This document shows positions 1 through 7,459 of a stretch of DNA of 33,147 nucleotides, piece by piece (the first letter of the stretch is position 1; each line of letters starts with the position of its first letter). A model generated the notes under the pieces. The model saw only the letters and a list, made by a program, of their open reading frames with translations, was not told where the DNA came from and ran no database searches. Source of the DNA: Lachnospiraceae bacterium. Lineage in GTDB: Bacteria > Bacillota > Clostridia > Lachnospirales > Lachnospiraceae. The DNA lies in contig JAAVHZ010000049.1 of assembly GCA_014799465.1 (NCBI GenBank), forward strand, positions 1-33,147, in the 5' to 3' direction. The position numbers and the translations under genes are program-made.

Positions 1-140
1 TCCCGCGAGCAACGAGCCAAGTGGCTGCTTGCAGACATTTGGCGACTGCCGCGAGGGTCAAATACCCACACGCTTTAGCGTGTTTAGCTTGCTGCGTTAC
101 AAATTTGATGCCCCGTCAGTTTGCTGCGGGGTATTTGACT
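1..140 (+). repeat. Dispersed palindromic repeat, copy A
   Basis: This stretch is nearly identical to 5552-5676. The outer arms, GTCAAATACCC near 58-68 and GGGTATTTGAC near 129-139, are inverted and can form a long hairpin. Compared with the other copy it carries about 18 extra bases that are themselves a small palindrome (ACACGC, TTTA, GCGTGT, 68-83). It lies downstream of the minus-strand anti-sigma gene, as copy B lies downstream of the minus-strand FlxA-like gene. The window starts inside or at the edge of the repeat, so its left end is uncertain. No protein function is apparent. Confidence 0.8.
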
Positions 141-256
141 ATTTTATACTATATTAATGACATTGCCTTCTCAAAGGGTTGCCCCTCTATACTCCCCTCC
201 GCACCAGTCTCTCATAAAGTTTATGGCCAATTACTCCCTGATGCTTAATACATAAT

Positions 257-1093
257 TCATTCTTTCAGTTTCTGCTTTCTGTACAAATTATCTTTTGTAG
301 CATCAAATCCTACTGGCAGATACTCTTTTGGAATCATACTCTCATAATCCAAATCCATAAAATAATTGCAGAATATCAGTTCCACATATACAATTTTGTT
401 TTCCCCTGTTTCAAGCGCATATACAAATCCATAATACGGATCTGCTTCCATTGCAAGCAGTTTATATCCTTCCATAAAACTTTCCGAACCATAATATCCT
501 AAATAATCTGTGGATACATAGTTTTTAAGCCTCTCTGCTTCTGTTTGATAATCTTCCTCTTCATATTCCACAACAAGATAGCTTAAATATTGCGCATCCC
601 AAGGATTATAATATACCATCTTATAATCTGTTACCCGCATTTCATTTGTTATTTCTTTAGGAAAGATACTTTCGTTCATCCCCCATTTATTCGCATATTC
701 CTCCTGAGCATCTTCTCCCATATACCACGAATAATGGCTTACATCTGTATCCCCAAGTATTTCAGAATTTGCTATATCTAATGCCAAAAAAGCAAACAAA
801 CCTCCAATTGCTATTAGCCGTAACATAACTACAGTGCAAACTACCAATACCGTAATAGCAGCTATCTTAATCCCCCATTTTGTTTTTTTCTTTTTAACAT
901 ATTTCCGGAAACTTTCAGCAGGCTCTATGCTGTATTGAATATGTGGTTCCGGCATATTCATTTCCTTATAAACTTTTCTACATTGATTACATTCTTTCAG
1001 ATGTTCATCTATCTCCATTTTGCTTTTTTCACTAACGAGTTGCTCTACATATAATGGCAGTAAATCCTGTATAATATTACATTCTATTTTCAT
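257..1093 (-). CDS. Zinc-finger anti-sigma factor, membrane-anchored
   Basis: This 278-residue protein is probably the anti-sigma factor of the ECF sigma gene just upstream, holding it at the membrane until a signal arrives. The N-terminus carries a zf-HC2/ZAS-like motif (HLKECNQC, His-x3-Cys-x2-Cys, about residues 28-35). A basic stretch (KKKKTKWG) leads into one long hydrophobic segment at about residues 75-110. The rest is an acidic, Tyr-rich domain of unknown fold that is probably extracytoplasmic. I chose the ATG at 1093 over an upstream ATG because it has GAAAGGAG at good spacing and sits 11 nt after the sigma gene's stop. The pairing follows the usual sigma/anti-sigma operon arrangement. 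The signal is unknown. Confidence 0.82.
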   Translation of the reverse strand: MKIECNIIQDLLPLYVEQLVSEKSKMEIDEHLKECNQCRKVYKEMNMPEPHIQYSIEPAESFRKYVKKKKTKWGIKIAAITVLVVCTVVMLRLIAIGGLFAFLALDIANSEILGDTDVSHYSWYMGEDAQEEYANKWGMNESIFPKEITNEMRVTDYKMVYYNPWDAQYLSYLVVEYEEEDYQTEAERLKNYVSTDYLGYYGSESFMEGYKLLAMEADPYYGFVYALETGENKIVYVELIFCNYFMDLDYESMIPKEYLPVGFDATKDNLYRKQKLKE

Positions 1094-1104
1094 ATGGTCT
1101 CCTT

Positions 1105-1587
1105 TCAATTCTCCAGCCTTTGCCGAATCATCATTTTTGCCCGATGATATGTTACACAAGCCCAGTGTTCAGATTTTTGAAAAAGTGATGCTATTTCTTT
1201 AAAAGACAGTTCTCCGAAAACTCTCAAAGAAAAAACTTCCTTATAGGGCTCCTTTAATTCATGCAAAATCTTATGTATTTGAAGTGCTGTTTCTCTGTCT
1301 TCTACCATTTGCACAAATAATTTTTCTTCTGCTTCATAAATTTCATGCACATCATCATATGTCACATATTCTTTTTTCTTACAATATGTAAAAAACAAAT
1401 TTTTAGCGATAGAGCATAGCCATACACGCATATCGGAATCACCTTTAAACGTATGAATAGATTTTATCGCCCGATAAATAGTTTCCTGTGTCAGTTCCTC
1501 TGATAACTGCTCATCTCTGGAGAGTCCCCGCAGGAAACGCAGCACATCTTCATAGTATTTTTCAAACAAAATATCTGATTTATCCAC
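1105..1587 (-). CDS. ECF-type RNA polymerase sigma factor
   Basis: A 160-residue sigma-70 family protein of extracytoplasmic-function size. Region 2 covers about residues 5-70 (LFEKYYEDVLRFLRGL, then SEELTQETIYRAIKS and the VWLCSIAKNLF stretch). Region 4 covers about 105-157, with the helix-turn-helix LSFKEIASLFQKSEHWACV. There is no region 3, as expected for the class. The start is a GTG at 1587 with AAAGGAGG seven or so bases upstream. The anti-sigma gene follows after 11 nt, so the two form one operon. An ECF-like promoter at 1608-1637 suggests autoregulation. The exact ECF group cannot be assigned by eye. Confidence 0.9.
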   Translation of the reverse strand: MDKSDILFEKYYEDVLRFLRGLSRDEQLSEELTQETIYRAIKSIHTFKGDSDMRVWLCSIAKNLFFTYCKKKEYVTYDDVHEIYEAEEKLFVQMVEDRETALQIHKILHELKEPYKEVFSLRVFGELSFKEIASLFQKSEHWACVTYHRAKMMIRQRLEN

Positions 1588-1607
1588 TTTGTTTCCTCCT
1601 TTCCCTT

Positions 1608-1637
1608 ATAAGACATTCAATCTCCAAAAATATCACA
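1608..1637 (-). promoter_or_regulatory. Putative autoregulated ECF promoter
   Basis: On the minus strand, TGTGATATTTTT is followed after about 10 nt by TGTCTTAT, just upstream of the sigma gene's ribosome site. This resembles the TGTAAC...CGTC type recognised by some Firmicute ECF sigma factors paired with zf-HC2 anti-sigmas. Both boxes deviate from that pattern (GAT for AAC, TGTC for CGTC). The leader would be very short. Confidence 0.4.
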
Positions 1638-1885
1638 AAAAATTTTAAATTATTACAAATTACTATATACTCTCTTATTCAGCATATTATTTAAGTAACT
1701 AATTCTCTTACTAATCTGATAGTTGGTAAAATCTAAAGAATACAAGAGGTATCTAGAATGAATGTTAAAGGTAAAAAGAAGAAAAATCAAGTAGCAACAG
1801 CAAATCACTAAAAATTCAAATTCAAATAATTGATATAGTTCGTTCAAACGGCTATAATATACACAGTACATTTTATGAGGTAACT

Positions 1886-2044
1886 ATGTTTGAGTATATA
1901 ACCGTACAGGAAGCTGCAGGAAAACAACGACGATGAAAGCAATCCTAGTACTTCTGCAAAGCTGTGTACCGTGGAATAGCAAGGAACATGAACCATTTTA
2001 ACATTTGCAATTGCTGATGGTTTTGGCAAGATAAGGAGAAAAGC
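1886..2044 (+). pseudogene. Degenerate excisionase-type HTH gene remnant
   Basis: Reading from ATG 1886 gives MFEYITVQEAAGK, the usual start of small Firmicute helix-turn-helix proteins of the excisionase/MerR-like kind (YITVQEAAEKWG...). In-frame stops and frameshifts follow. Recognisable pieces continue: CKAVYRGIARN resembles the recognition-helix segment, and in another frame AIADGFGKIRRK resembles the C-terminal end. It runs into the start of the next gene. It looks like decayed mobile-element or accessory DNA and is unlikely to give a product. Confidence 0.5.
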
Positions 2045-2263
2045 ATGGGACTATTTAAGAAAAAATCAGTGGTACAGCCATATGACAAGGAAAATAAGAA
2101 ACCTGTAATTAAGTCAAGCATTTGCAATGGTGAACAGGTAGCTGGCTTTAAAGATATTCATACAGGAAAGATAGAAGAGGTTATGCTGATTAAAAGTCAG
2201 GCAGATCTCGATAACTTTAAATCAATGTATGGAATAGATGAAGAAATAGCGAAGGAATATTGA
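2045..2263 (+). CDS. Small conserved protein of unknown function (72 aa)
   Basis: A 72-residue soluble protein starting at ATG 2045 with AAGGAG upstream. It is charged, with no membrane segment or signal peptide. The central part (SSICNGEQVAGFKDIHTGK, EEVMLIKSQADLDNFKSMYGI) resembles small Lachnospiraceae proteins that I recall from accessory regions but cannot name; some carry unreliable enzyme annotations in databases. It follows the HTH relic directly. Its strong ribosome site and intact frame suggest it is still translated. Confidence 0.6.
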   Translation: MGLFKKKSVVQPYDKENKKPVIKSSICNGEQVAGFKDIHTGKIEEVMLIKSQADLDNFKSMYGIDEEIAKEY

Positions 2264-2779
2264 GTAATGACAAAGAGCAGTAAAACTAAAAGACATAAGA
2301 AAATGGACAGACAGCATTTGCAGTTAGTGATACCTTTCACAACACAGCTGCATATACGTTTTTTATGTTGTCTGTGTGAGGTTACAGCAGGAGTTTCGTT
2401 TCCGGCTAATGCGATTGATTCCCCGTCAAGGTGAAAAGAAGTAACCTTGAAATCAATGGATAAAGGATAGGAACGCTGCATACAGGAAGGAGTTCTTGGA
2501 GCAGGTCCAAACTTGAAATATTAGTAACAACAAAGTTTTGGTAGTCAGCATGACTGCCACAGTTAACAGGTACATAAAATCGCCTCCAAATCGAAAAATG
2601 TGTTCCGCCGCAAACAAGCGGTGCCTGCTAATTAACAGGTACGAAGCACCACATTTTTCGGTGGATTTGTCAAGTGTTTTGTCAAAGAGTGGGGATTTTA
2701 ATAAAAAAGGGAATCTTAAATCCTTATATACCGGTTTAAAGATTCCGAGAGATTATTGTTCTAAATAGGAAGGGAAAAA
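2264..2779 (+). other. Non-coding stretch with inverted repeats
   Basis: I see no convincing gene here. A 43-codon frame from about 2303 and overlapping minus-strand frames have no supporting features. The right part (2563-2670) contains inverted and direct repeats described separately. The stretch probably consists of decayed mobile-element DNA. Confidence 0.5.
2563..2660 (+). repeat. Nested inverted repeat with paired direct repeats
   Basis: The 11-mer TTAACAGGTAC occurs at 2563-2573 and again at 2632-2642. Between and after them, CGAAAAATGTG (2592-2602) is matched by its exact reverse complement CACATTTTTCG (2650-2660). An inner hairpin, CCGC-AAACAA-GCGG (about 2608-2621), sits in the loop. 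This could be an element end, recombination site or RNA structure. I cannot identify it. Confidence 0.5.
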
Positions 2780-3259
2780 ATGCCAAAAATAAAGAGCTGT
2801 GATTGGAAATCTTCAATTACTTTTGAATTGAACTTGCATAATGGAAAGGGATTTATATATGATAAAAGTCAAGCAGATTATCTTAATTGGATACCTTATG
2901 AATTTTTGCTAACGGTTAAAGAAGATAATTATATTTTAACAGGAATGGCTTTTAGTCTGGAAGGAATTAAAATTTTTTTGAGTAGATTGCAATCTGTGAT
3001 TGATGAACGAAATAACACAAGGGAGTATAAGGAGTATAGTTATTGTGGTTCGGAAGCCGAGTTTACAATTTATCTGGAGAACACAGATGATAATTATGAT
3101 GATGTGATTGTTCTTGTTAAGTTGTGGATAAATGCAGCTTGTTTAGAAAATGCGGGTTCCGGATATTCAATAGGGTTTGATTTTATAATAAAATATGAAG
3201 ATTTGAAGAGGTTCACAGAAGAATTGATGAATGAATTAACTGAGATTCTGAAAGGATAG
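2780..3259 (+). CDS. WapI-like immunity family protein
   Basis: A 159-residue soluble acidic protein with an AGGAAGGGA ribosome site. The order of short motifs (a YLNWIPYEFLLTVK strand, FSLEGIKIFLSRLQSVID, then a YSIGFDFIIKYEDLKRFTEEL ending) matches my recollection of the WapI-type immunity family. Members of that family neutralise contact-dependent or polymorphic toxins by binding them inside the cell. No toxin gene is next to it. It is the first of three immunity-like genes in the same direction with short gaps, which supports the call. The family assignment is from memory and moderate. Confidence 0.55.
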   Translation: MPKIKSCDWKSSITFELNLHNGKGFIYDKSQADYLNWIPYEFLLTVKEDNYILTGMAFSLEGIKIFLSRLQSVIDERNNTREYKEYSYCGSEAEFTIYLENTDDNYDDVIVLVKLWINAACLENAGSGYSIGFDFIIKYEDLKRFTEELMNELTEILKG

Positions 3260-3267
3260 GTGATTAA

Positions 3268-3771
3268 TTGCAATATTTTAGAATAACAAAATATAATCCC
3301 AAATTCAGGAATAAGCAGGGGGCATATAAGAATGAAGAATGGACATCTGTATATGATATCGGGAAAAAGTTTAAGGGAGTAGAGTTTAGATTTGATGAAT
3401 ATAAGCATTTTGAAGATGCCTATATTCAGGCAATATTTACAATTATGGATATAAATATTATTGAGAATTTTACAATAAAAGAATTGGAAAAATATGATTT
3501 TAATCCTTACCCGGATTTTGTTGCCGGTATTGAAAAATACTATAAAAATTTGAGGAATAATCAAATAATATTAAAAGATGAATTACCTATATTTTTAAGA
3601 CTTATTTTAAGAGAATTTATCTGGTGTAAATTGTCAAATAAACTAATGGTTGTACACTTTGGATATGACTATTATATGTATATTGGAAGTGCTAAAAGTA
3701 TTAATCATAAATTGAAAGAGATTATGGGATTAGGATTGTATGTTGAACAGGTAAAATCTCCTTATATTTAA
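3268..3771 (+). CDS. Immunity-like protein (polymorphic toxin type)
   Basis: A 167-residue soluble protein starting with TTG at 3268 after AGGATAGG, 8 nt behind the preceding stop, so probably co-transcribed with it. It begins YFRITKYNP and has EEWTSVYDIGK, a central YIQAIFTIMDI, then LRLILREFIWCKL and VHFGYDYYMYIG. This matches a family of about 170 residues that I recall from immunity clusters of polymorphic toxins in Firmicutes. No catalytic motif is visible. Its exact Pfam family and cognate toxin are unknown. Confidence 0.5.
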   Translation: MQYFRITKYNPKFRNKQGAYKNEEWTSVYDIGKKFKGVEFRFDEYKHFEDAYIQAIFTIMDINIIENFTIKELEKYDFNPYPDFVAGIEKYYKNLRNNQIILKDELPIFLRLILREFIWCKLSNKLMVVHFGYDYYMYIGSAKSINHKLKEIMGLGLYVEQVKSPYI

Positions 3772-3855
3772 TTAGAATATTTATGATACATGAACTTTAT
3801 TCAAGTACAGCAAGAAAATAACCGGATTAAAAACTTTTCTTCAGGGAGAATTAAA

Positions 3856-4383
3856 ATGGATGTAAATAATTTTAAAACAATATCATTATTTGGCAGAATT
3901 GCATATGGTGTTAGCTGCTTTGAAAATACAATAACATTTTTGGAATATAATGTGGAGGATTGGAAGGTGGTTTTAAAATATTTATGGGAGTTTTCTTACA
4001 TACAATATTTAGATGACTGGACAGGTCTATTATCAGAAATAATTCCAGAAAACTTATTGGAATTTAAAAAATATGAAGAACATGATTATTCTTATTTAGA
4101 TAAGAAAAGTTATGAGTATCTCTACAATTTATATCAAAATATTGATGAGGAAATAGATTTTGTAATGACTGCAATTTTTGAAATTGGTACTAGTCATGCA
4201 TATAGTGAAATAGATGGATATGGAAAACAGAGCTTAGATGAATTGAAGATACTTATTGATTACATGTATGAGAAGGGGATACCTTTACCGGATATATCTC
4301 CTTTTGAGAAATTTTCTTTTGATGAAAATGATGGTTATGGAAACAAATTTGATGCAAAAACCATTTCAAAATTTATAGTATGA
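3856..4383 (+). CDS. Immunity-like protein (polymorphic toxin type)
   Basis: A 175-residue acidic soluble protein. I chose ATG 3856 over an ATG at 3790 because AGGGAG lies 7 nt upstream, and MDVNNFKTISLFGRIAYGV then matches how the family starts. Recognisable parts are the N-terminal LFGRIAYGV, the WTGLLSEIIPENLLEF segment, a Tyr-rich middle, IDGYGKQSLDE, and an ending with LPDISPFEKFSF and GYGNKFD. It resembles another immunity family seen in toxin-immunity arrays. Its stop codon lies almost directly against a condensation-domain relic, so a deletion probably joined the two. Confidence 0.5.
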   Translation: MDVNNFKTISLFGRIAYGVSCFENTITFLEYNVEDWKVVLKYLWEFSYIQYLDDWTGLLSEIIPENLLEFKKYEEHDYSYLDKKSYEYLYNLYQNIDEEIDFVMTAIFEIGTSHAYSEIDGYGKQSLDELKILIDYMYEKGIPLPDISPFEKFSFDENDGYGNKFDAKTISKFIV

Positions 4384-4392
4384 AATTAGTAG

Positions 4393-4692
4393 GGGGAATT
4401 AGTCAGAACCTTTATTATTCCAACAGAAACTGACACCCAAATTATGATTATGGCACATCATTTAGCAGGTGACGGTAAATCAATAATATATTTGATTAAA
4501 GATATTATGAATGCTTTAGCCAAAAAACCGCTTACATATAAACCTCTTGTCCTGCTTAAAAAAAATTCTTTTTCGGACACAAGGTTAGGCATTATGAAAT
4601 ACCTTCTCAAAATGAGTTGGGATAAAAGCGAGGTTACAAATATGGGAAGGTACAGAACTGAAGAAGTTTCTACTTTACTGTCCAAAGTGTAA
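4393..4692 (+). pseudogene. Truncated condensation-domain protein remnant
   Basis: The frame from about 4393 reads GELVRTFIIPTET and then IMIMAHHLAGDGKSIIYLIKD. HHLAGDG fits the HHxxxDG active-site motif of condensation/acyltransferase domains (nonribosomal peptide synthetase or alcohol-acyltransferase type). Only about 100 residues remain, ending RYRTEEVSTLLSKV, compared with about 430 in the family. The beginning is lost and the frame abuts the preceding gene's stop. It is a relic and not expected to be active. Confidence 0.6.
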
Positions 4693-4805
4693 GCAGGAAA
4701 GATAGAATAAGAAATATTTGCAATTCAATATTAGGAATATTATTTATTTCAGCAACTATATCAGGGTATTATAAAGATATAAGTTATATTCGTTATGATA
4801 AATAA

Positions 4806-5213
4806 ATGTCCTTTTTCTGCCAAACTTATATTAGTAGGAAATTGTTGGCTTATCTGCCGGAGCGAGAACCATTCTTTGAGGATTGCTTGCAGATTGAATA
4901 TGCCAAATCATTCGGAGCAAATTACATTGTGGCAAGAAATGTTGCTGATATAAGAGAGCTAACGCATAAACAAGTGAGGCACCAAACGGAAATCTTTGTA
5001 TTAGAACCCAAATGCCTAAAATTAGAGAGTATTGGAATTGCAACCGTTGATTGTATCTCCCAGAATTATAATTACCAATATGAAATTAGGCAAAGTGATG
5101 ATGGTGTGAAGTATGACTTTTATCTATCCAATAAGGAAATTGAAGATACAAGTATTATTACAAACGAAGATATGCAAACAATTATATACAAAAAATTGAG
5201 GAATACTATGTGA
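4806..5213 (+). pseudogene. Chimeric ORF with PIN-domain-like fragment
   Basis: This 135-codon frame has no clear ribosome site. Residues about 15-48 (FFEDCLQIEYAKSFGANYIVARNVADI) look like the end of a VapC-type PIN domain, where a DFEDAL...GAD-IVTRN pattern is usual. The rest (from RELTHK) does not continue that family and I do not recognise it. The order suggests two gene pieces joined by deletion. A 28-codon GTG frame overlaps its stop (5210-5296). Product unlikely or unknown. Confidence 0.3.
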
Positions 5214-5434
5214 CATCCAATAGTTATTTTAAATATGTATATGTTCGATTAGCCGGAACTGAGGAAGCATTTGCATCAGATTGGGTGTTGGCATAAAAAC
5301 TTAAAGTTAATAATGAATTTAATTTTAATGATATTCCTTGAGATTGAATCATCATATCCATCAAATGATACAGTACAAAAGCACTAGAGAGTTTGAGACT
5401 GTTTCAAGTCGGGTCTGTTGACAAACCCTTTTTT
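5214..5434 (+). other. Decayed intergenic stretch
   Basis: It holds a 28-codon frame (5210-5296, YFKYVYVRLAGTEEAFASDW) that may be a gene tail, then AT-rich sequence. At about 5411-5428 the sequence GGGTCTGTTGACAAACCC is an imperfect hairpin. It may be the terminal end of the insertion sequence whose transposase start lies at 5435-5488. Confidence 0.35.
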
Positions 5435-5488
5435 TCAGAGGTTGTTTTCTGAGATAATCTGTCGAATCTGCTCTTTTGCAACTGGCAT
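5435..5488 (-). pseudogene. IS256-type transposase N-terminal stub
   Basis: On the minus strand AAAAGGAG is followed by an ATG (5488) and 17 codons, MPVAKEQIRQIISENNL, then a stop. This matches the usual start of IS256/mutator-family transposases (MPVSKEQLRKIIEENNL...). The remaining roughly 380 codons are gone. The strong ribosome site is intact, so the scar could still give a 17-residue peptide, but no function is expected. Confidence 0.55.
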
Positions 5489-5551
5489 AAAAATACTCCT
5501 TTTCAATAAGAATTTCCATATCCTAATTCTTACCAAAAAGGAGCCATTTAT

Positions 5552-5676
5552 TCCCGCGAGTAACGAGCCAAGTGGCTGCTTGCAGACATTTGGCGACTGC
5601 CGCGAGGGTCAAATACCCCGCAGCTTGCTGCGTTACAAATTTGATGCCCCGTCAGCTTGCTGCGGGGTATTTGACT
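5552..5676 (+). repeat. Dispersed palindromic repeat, copy B
   Basis: Second copy of the element at 1-140, same strand. Its arms GTCAAATACCCCGCAGC (about 5609-5625) and GCTGCGGGGTATTTGAC (about 5659-5675) are a perfect 17-bp inverted repeat around a loop that contains further GC-rich complementary segments. It lies downstream of the minus-strand FlxA-like gene and could end transcription from either side. The left part (GAGCCAAGTGGCTGC...) is also conserved between the copies, so the unit is larger than the hairpin. Confidence 0.85.
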
Positions 5677-5742
5677 TCCTAAAACACAAACTTATTTACA
5701 CTATCTCCCAATTATTTTTCATATATTCATTTTATTTTTTAA

Positions 5743-6708
5743 TTACCCAAAAGAAATATGAAATTTTTGTTGTGCTGCCTGCGTTTCTTCCTGTGATACT
5801 TTTAAAGCGTTAATAAAAGCGTTGTTTTTTGCATTATCCTGTGTCTTGTCATTTATTCCGGTATCATTGGTCTCTGTGGCTGATTTCATTGTATTATTTG
5901 CTTCATATAATATAGAGGATTGGAATGCCATTGCTATAAGTTCCTTTTTCTCCATCTTTTCAAGCTCAGCCTGTTTTTTTTCTGTATCTGCACCAAGTTT
6001 CTTATCCTGATTTATTTCGCCCTTTAAAATGGCAATGCCATCCCCGGTGCTGGCTATGATGGTTCCCTGACGACGTGCCTGCCGTACGGAAGAGTCTGCT
6101 GATACAATTGCATATATCTTTTTGTGGGACATGCCGGATTCTGTAGCCGTATCGCTGTTTGTGTCTTTTTCCTCTTTTCCGGCAATGCCTTTTTCTTTAG
6201 TTTCATCAGGCTGTTTTTCTTTTGTATCTACGCTGCGTTTCTCATCCTGATTCATTTTTCCCTTTAAAATAACAGTGCCATCGTTATTATTGGCTATGAC
6301 TGTTCCCCAGGACACTGTCTGATGCCTGTTGGCTGGCAGATTCTTTTCGTCTTCTTTATCTGAGGATGCTCCTTTAGTTTTTATTTTATCTTCTGATTTT
6401 TCCTCTTTTGTAGGTTTCTGATCTTCCTGTAGCTTCGCCATCATGATTTCTCTTTTCTGTGATTTGCGAAACTCTTCCTGCTGCAGTTGCAGTTTTGTAT
6501 TGAGACCGGATATTTCTTCCTGAAGTTTTTCACGTTCAGTTTCTTTTTCATTATCAGAAAGTTCTTCCTTCAGAGATAATTTCTGCATCTGCTGTTTTGC
6601 GTCTGTAATTTCAGTTTGAATTTTTTTGATTTTTGGATCTGCCGAAACTGCCTTAAGCGTCTGCATGCCTGACATACTGTTTATTGATGTTACACCTCCA
6701 ATTCCCAT
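5743..6708 (-). CDS. FlxA-like coiled-coil protein
   Basis: A 321-residue hydrophilic protein. Residues about 25-90 form a heptad-rich coiled coil (KIKKIQTEITDAKQQMQKL, then EREKLQEEISGLNTKLQLQ), matching the FlxA-like family. The family occurs in flagellated and related bacteria; its molecular function is not established. The middle is highly charged and contains a duplicated unit: GTVIANNNDGTVILKGKMNQD near residue 135 and GTIIASTGDGIAILKGEINQD near 215. ATG 6708 is preferred to the ATG at 6729 because AAAGGAG sits 8 nt before it. No signal peptide or membrane segment. The gene stands alone between a repeat and a decayed region. Confidence 0.65.
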   Translation of the reverse strand: MGIGGVTSINSMSGMQTLKAVSADPKIKKIQTEITDAKQQMQKLSLKEELSDNEKETEREKLQEEISGLNTKLQLQQEEFRKSQKREIMMAKLQEDQKPTKEEKSEDKIKTKGASSDKEDEKNLPANRHQTVSWGTVIANNNDGTVILKGKMNQDEKRSVDTKEKQPDETKEKGIAGKEEKDTNSDTATESGMSHKKIYAIVSADSSVRQARRQGTIIASTGDGIAILKGEINQDKKLGADTEKKQAELEKMEKKELIAMAFQSSILYEANNTMKSATETNDTGINDKTQDNAKNNAFINALKVSQEETQAAQQKFHISFG

Positions 6709-6792
6709 AACATAATCTCCTTTCCTCATAGAATGTTTTCAGACAACATATTGTTTAATGTGTATCTGCTATTTGCTGCTTTATTTATCTAT

Positions 6793-6822
6793 ATTTTACC
6801 ACCTTTCATATTTAATAAACAA
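6793..6822 (-). promoter_or_regulatory. Putative sigma-A promoter of the FlxA-like gene
   Basis: On the minus strand TTGTTT and TAAAAT are separated by 18 nt, about 85 nt upstream of the start codon. No flagellar sigma-28-type box is obvious. Confidence 0.4.
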
Positions 6823-7125
6823 GACTATTTTTCTATTATTTATGAAAAATATGGATAAAACATATGGGTGGTGTAAAAGGGGAAAACTCCACTAAGTCTA
6901 ATGGCGGCACAGGAGGCTATTCAGAATTGATGCCATTGATAGAGGGGCGATTGGGGAGGAAAGTATAAGTTTTGTGTGAAAGTTTGGAGTTTCGTGTGTT
7001 TGTTTGCAAAGCGGGCAAATAGGGAATTTCTTTACAAAAAAGTCAGGATAACTTTTTACCGGCTTTGAGAAAATAACATATTTTTTAAGGAATAATTGAT
7101 ACTATTTCTTATCAAAACGCAAACG
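6823..7125 (+). other. Intergenic stretch without recognisable gene
   Basis: It holds only a 34-codon frame from ATG 6864 (MGGVKGENSTKS...), which has no ribosome site and no recognised similarity. The stretch leads into the LacI-family relic and probably contains more of its decayed sequence. Confidence 0.4.
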
Positions 7126-7355
7126 GTAACAGAAACAGGATTTGATGATTCATCTATTTGTGAAATGATTTATCCTTCGCTTACCACCATACATCAGGAT
7201 GACTAGGAAATGGCAAGAAGGATGTTTAAATGATTAAAAATTTAAAGAAACAAAATAAACAGGGTATTACATTAAAATTGCCGGTAACATTAGTAAAAAG
7301 AAATACCGTAAAAAAAGTTATTGGTAATATTATACAAAAATTGGAGGTCACATAA
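7126..7355 (+). pseudogene. LacI-family regulator C-terminal remnant
   Basis: The frame from 7126 reads TGFDDSSICEMIYPSLTTIHQDD, a stop, then EMARRMFK. This is the conserved GFDD...PPLTTVHQP...EMG segment of the LacI/GalR ligand-binding domain. A one-base shift leads to the frame from 7230, ending GITLKLPVTLVKRNTVKK, the usual family end (LPVxLVxRxS). The DNA-binding domain and most of the ligand domain are missing. At least one stop and one frameshift make it inactive. Confidence 0.72.
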
Positions 7356-7444
7356 TGGAAAATAAAATGCAGGGATTGTGGCCGAATACAAAAGTTAAAA
7401 GCAGCCAAATTGTTTTAGCTTATTATTACAGTGATACAATTTAA
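7355..7444 (+). CDS. Possible 29-residue peptide or truncated gene
   Basis: ATG 7355 follows TTGGAGG at proper spacing and overlaps the stop of the LacI relic. It encodes 29 residues (MENKMQGLWPNTKVKSSQIV...) and is followed by a good terminator. It may be the truncated first gene once regulated by the LacI protein, or a chance frame. The translation signal is better than its content. Confidence 0.3.
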   Translation: MENKMQGLWPNTKVKSSQIVLAYYYSDTI

Positions 7445-7459
7445 TTATATGTTGTACGC

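Noticed and set aside
21-248. 75-codon plus-strand ORF at the left edge
   Set aside because: It runs through the palindromic repeat, has no ribosome site and its content follows the repeat, so it is a chance frame.
2197-2481. 94-codon minus-strand ORF
   Set aside because: It overlaps the end of the supported 72-residue gene, lacks a ribosome site and shows no known motif.
3094-3564. 156-codon minus-strand ORF opposite the immunity-like genes
   Set aside because: It has the Ile/Phe-rich composition of an AT-rich antisense frame and crosses two supported plus-strand genes.
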